Program-made: the position numbers and the translations under genes
Shown: positions 62,638 to 64,000 of the stretch, piece after piece
How positions within the stretch are numbered: the stretch's first letter is position 1
How the letters are laid out: each line of letters begins with the position of its first letter
Notes under the pieces: generated by a model
Database searches by the model: none
Seen by the model: only the letters and a program-made list of their open reading frames with translations
Told to the model about the DNA's origin: nothing
Assembly: GCF_034651555.1 (NCBI RefSeq)
Contig: NZ_JAYEEQ010000008.1
Span: forward strand, 97,610 to 161,609
Direction of reading: 5' to 3'
DNA length: 64,000 bases
Origin: Aurantibrevibacter litoralis
GTDB lineage: Bacteria > Bacteroidota > Bacteroidia > Flavobacteriales > Flavobacteriaceae

Positions 62638-62924
62638 GGGGTCAAAATTACAATTTTTGATTTATGTTTTAGCTTTTTTACCGTTGGCATTTGAAATAAA
62701 TATTCTGGCTCATTGGTCTACTAACCAAGGTAAAATATCAGAAACTCCCCGCCATCACAAGGAAGTGGAATGCATATCTAGAGGTTGATTTCTAGCATTC
62801 ACCATCAAAACACATTATCTAAGGTACCTTAACTACCCCTTTAGCACTGGTAAGACCTTGTATTTCTAAAACGGCCTACAAAACTGCCCTTAGTACAATG
62901 CCATTTCCATAGCATTACAAGACC

Positions 62925-63737
62925 TTACCTAAAATATTCGACTTCAAATTTCGCCAAAGGTGCCATTTTTGCTTTGAATAGTGAAAGCGTAGTTTCGGTG
63001 GCATGGTAATTATCTGCTGTTTCTAATACAGTTAAAAACTGTTGTTCGGTATCTAAATCTTCACAGGCCATTAGGGTGGTTGCCATTTTGGAAAAACTAA
63101 TGTTGTACTCGTCTTTTAGTTCGTAACTTCCATTAAACGTATTACAACCGCCATTCCCATGAACTCGGTCGTTTTCCGTTTTTAAAATTAAAAAAGCTTC
63201 GCGTTGCCCTTCTTTGGTTTCTATGGTTTTTCCGTTTAATTCAACTAATTTCCAATATTTTTCAGTAATAGTGGTATCTTCTTTTCTAAGTACATACTGG
63301 TCGGCCAAATCGCCTACAATACTTTGGCCATCTTGATCTAACATAAATAATTGATTTTCGCCCACCTTAAATTGCGTATTTACACTCTCATAGCCCAGTA
63401 ATTGAATTTCCGAGCCTGCGGTATTCCAGCTAAACTTTCCCGTATTTTCAACAGCATCATCGCCTTTCCCCATGTATTTTGTTTTGTGCGTATAGCTTCC
63501 ATTTTTGTTTAAAATTAGGACTGTGGCAATGCCTTCGCAGTCGGCACAAGGCAGCGTACCTTTATAAATACCATCCCAATCTAATGCGTTTTGACTATTA
63601 TCGGCGGGTGTCGGTATTTTATTTTCAGTCGATGGGTATTCCGTGGTTTCTTGTGTACCCGGATTCATATTTTTGCATGATCCTAAAGACAGCATGGATA
63701 TGAGACAAATGGTGCTTAGTGTTTTGGTTGACAACAT
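62925..63737 (-). CDS. META domain and NlpE-N-like lipoprotein
   Basis: 270 residues; lipobox Cys21 (LSLGSCKNMNPG). The first part matches the NlpE N-terminal pattern, with IYKGTLPCADCEGIATVLIL carrying the CADC motif. The second part (ITEKYWKLVELNGKTIETKE, NGGCNTFNGSYEL, FSKMATTLMAC) is a META/HslJ domain. The combination suggests a copper- or envelope-stress-related surface protein; function unproven. Confidence 0.87.
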   Translation of the reverse strand: MLSTKTLSTICLISMLSLGSCKNMNPGTQETTEYPSTENKIPTPADNSQNALDWDGIYKGTLPCADCEGIATVLILNKNGSYTHKTKYMGKGDDAVENTGKFSWNTAGSEIQLLGYESVNTQFKVGENQLFMLDQDGQSIVGDLADQYVLRKEDTTITEKYWKLVELNGKTIETKEGQREAFLILKTENDRVHGNGGCNTFNGSYELKDEYNISFSKMATTLMACEDLDTEQQFLTVLETADNYHATETTLSLFKAKMAPLAKFEVEYFR

Positions 63738-64000
63738 GGGTTATTATTTTAGGGTTATACCTGTTGTGCATTTTGATTATTTAGTGCTTATTTGACACTA
63801 AAATCTACATTAATTGCCTCGATACCGAAGGAAGTAATGAAAATTTCTAAAATGCATCCTTTAAGTCAGGGCAAAAATTGAAGAAATCAAGTCAAAACGA
63901 ACATCGGGTTAAGGTTATGATTAAATTAGCCATCCCCCGAAAATTGAATGTGACAATCGAAAAAGCATTGATTTTATTGATGTTTTGAGAGGTTTTTAAA

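Noticed and set aside
62638..62924. Gene in the recR to META-lipoprotein gap
   Set aside because: 287 bases, A+T-rich, no ORF of plausible length; the recR -7 box at 62643-62650 is the only signal seen.
63738..64000. Possible gene at the right edge of the window
   Set aside because: 263 bases with only short broken frames; no start with a supported product was found.

Overview
The window looks like a chromosomal stretch from a marine, pigmented member of the Flavobacteriaceae (Bacteroidetes). Seen in the sequence: a SusC/SusD pair beside a hybrid two-component regulator, a protein with a C-terminal domain of the type IX secretion type, many lipoproteins with lipobox cysteines, promoters of the Bacteroidetes TTG-N(19-20)-TAnnTTTG type, few Shine-Dalgarno sites, low G+C, and the rpmB-rpmG-DUF4295 cluster. 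The species cannot be named from sequence alone.

Layout. 1-7.1 kb: end of an MscS-type channel, a secreted PIG-L deacetylase with a tiny membrane ORF and a sodium/solute symporter, a DUF2911 protein and a secreted sorting-domain protein. 7.3-11.3 kb: a tight light-related operon (SRPBCC protein, unusual short-chain dehydrogenase, class I photolyase, divergent photolyase/cryptochrome paralogue). 11.5-16.7 kb: M20 amidohydrolase, a ThuA-like protein whose export signal has no normal start codon, and a symporter next to inositol oxygenase. 17.1-33.5 kb: a xylan-type polysaccharide utilisation locus: SusC, SusD, FG-GAP/UnbV lipoprotein, GH43, GPH-type symporter, GH10 xylanase and an HTCS regulator. 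33.8-36.3 kb: tRNA-Leu(GAG), a DUF1080 lipoprotein and a Gfo/Idh/MocA oxidoreductase.

36.4-40.2 kb: a carotenoid operon led by a MerR/B12-binding (CarH/LitR-like) regulator, then crtI, crtB and crtZ, with no lycopene cyclase in the window. 40.3-41.4 kb: two overlapping TlpA-like thioredoxins, one with Glu in place of the first active-site Cys. 41.5-64 kb is mostly housekeeping on the minus strand: aconitase, MoxR, two PpiC/SurA-like chaperones, rimO, an ftsY-DUF2911-amidase operon, rpmB-rpmG-DUF4295, cinA, an Hpt protein, FAH-family hydrolase, DnaQ-like exonuclease, an E2 acyltransferase, recR and a META/NlpE lipoprotein. Interspersed are two serine hydrolases, a third symporter and small ORFs.

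How it fits together (inference): a surface xylanase cuts xylan, SusCD imports the oligosaccharides, a GPH symporter carries them across the inner membrane and a cytoplasmic GH43 finishes the job under HTCS control. Inositol oxygenase could feed glucuronate into related uronate catabolism. The B12-type regulator probably couples light to carotenoid synthesis and possibly to the photolyase operon. No CRISPR array, prophage, transposase or rRNA was seen. The most unusual points are the ThuA start-codon loss, the degenerate members of paired families (TlpA-like, photolyase, SDR), and a dispersed 34-bp repeat that sits in a xylanase promoter region and in the crtB-crtZ gap.
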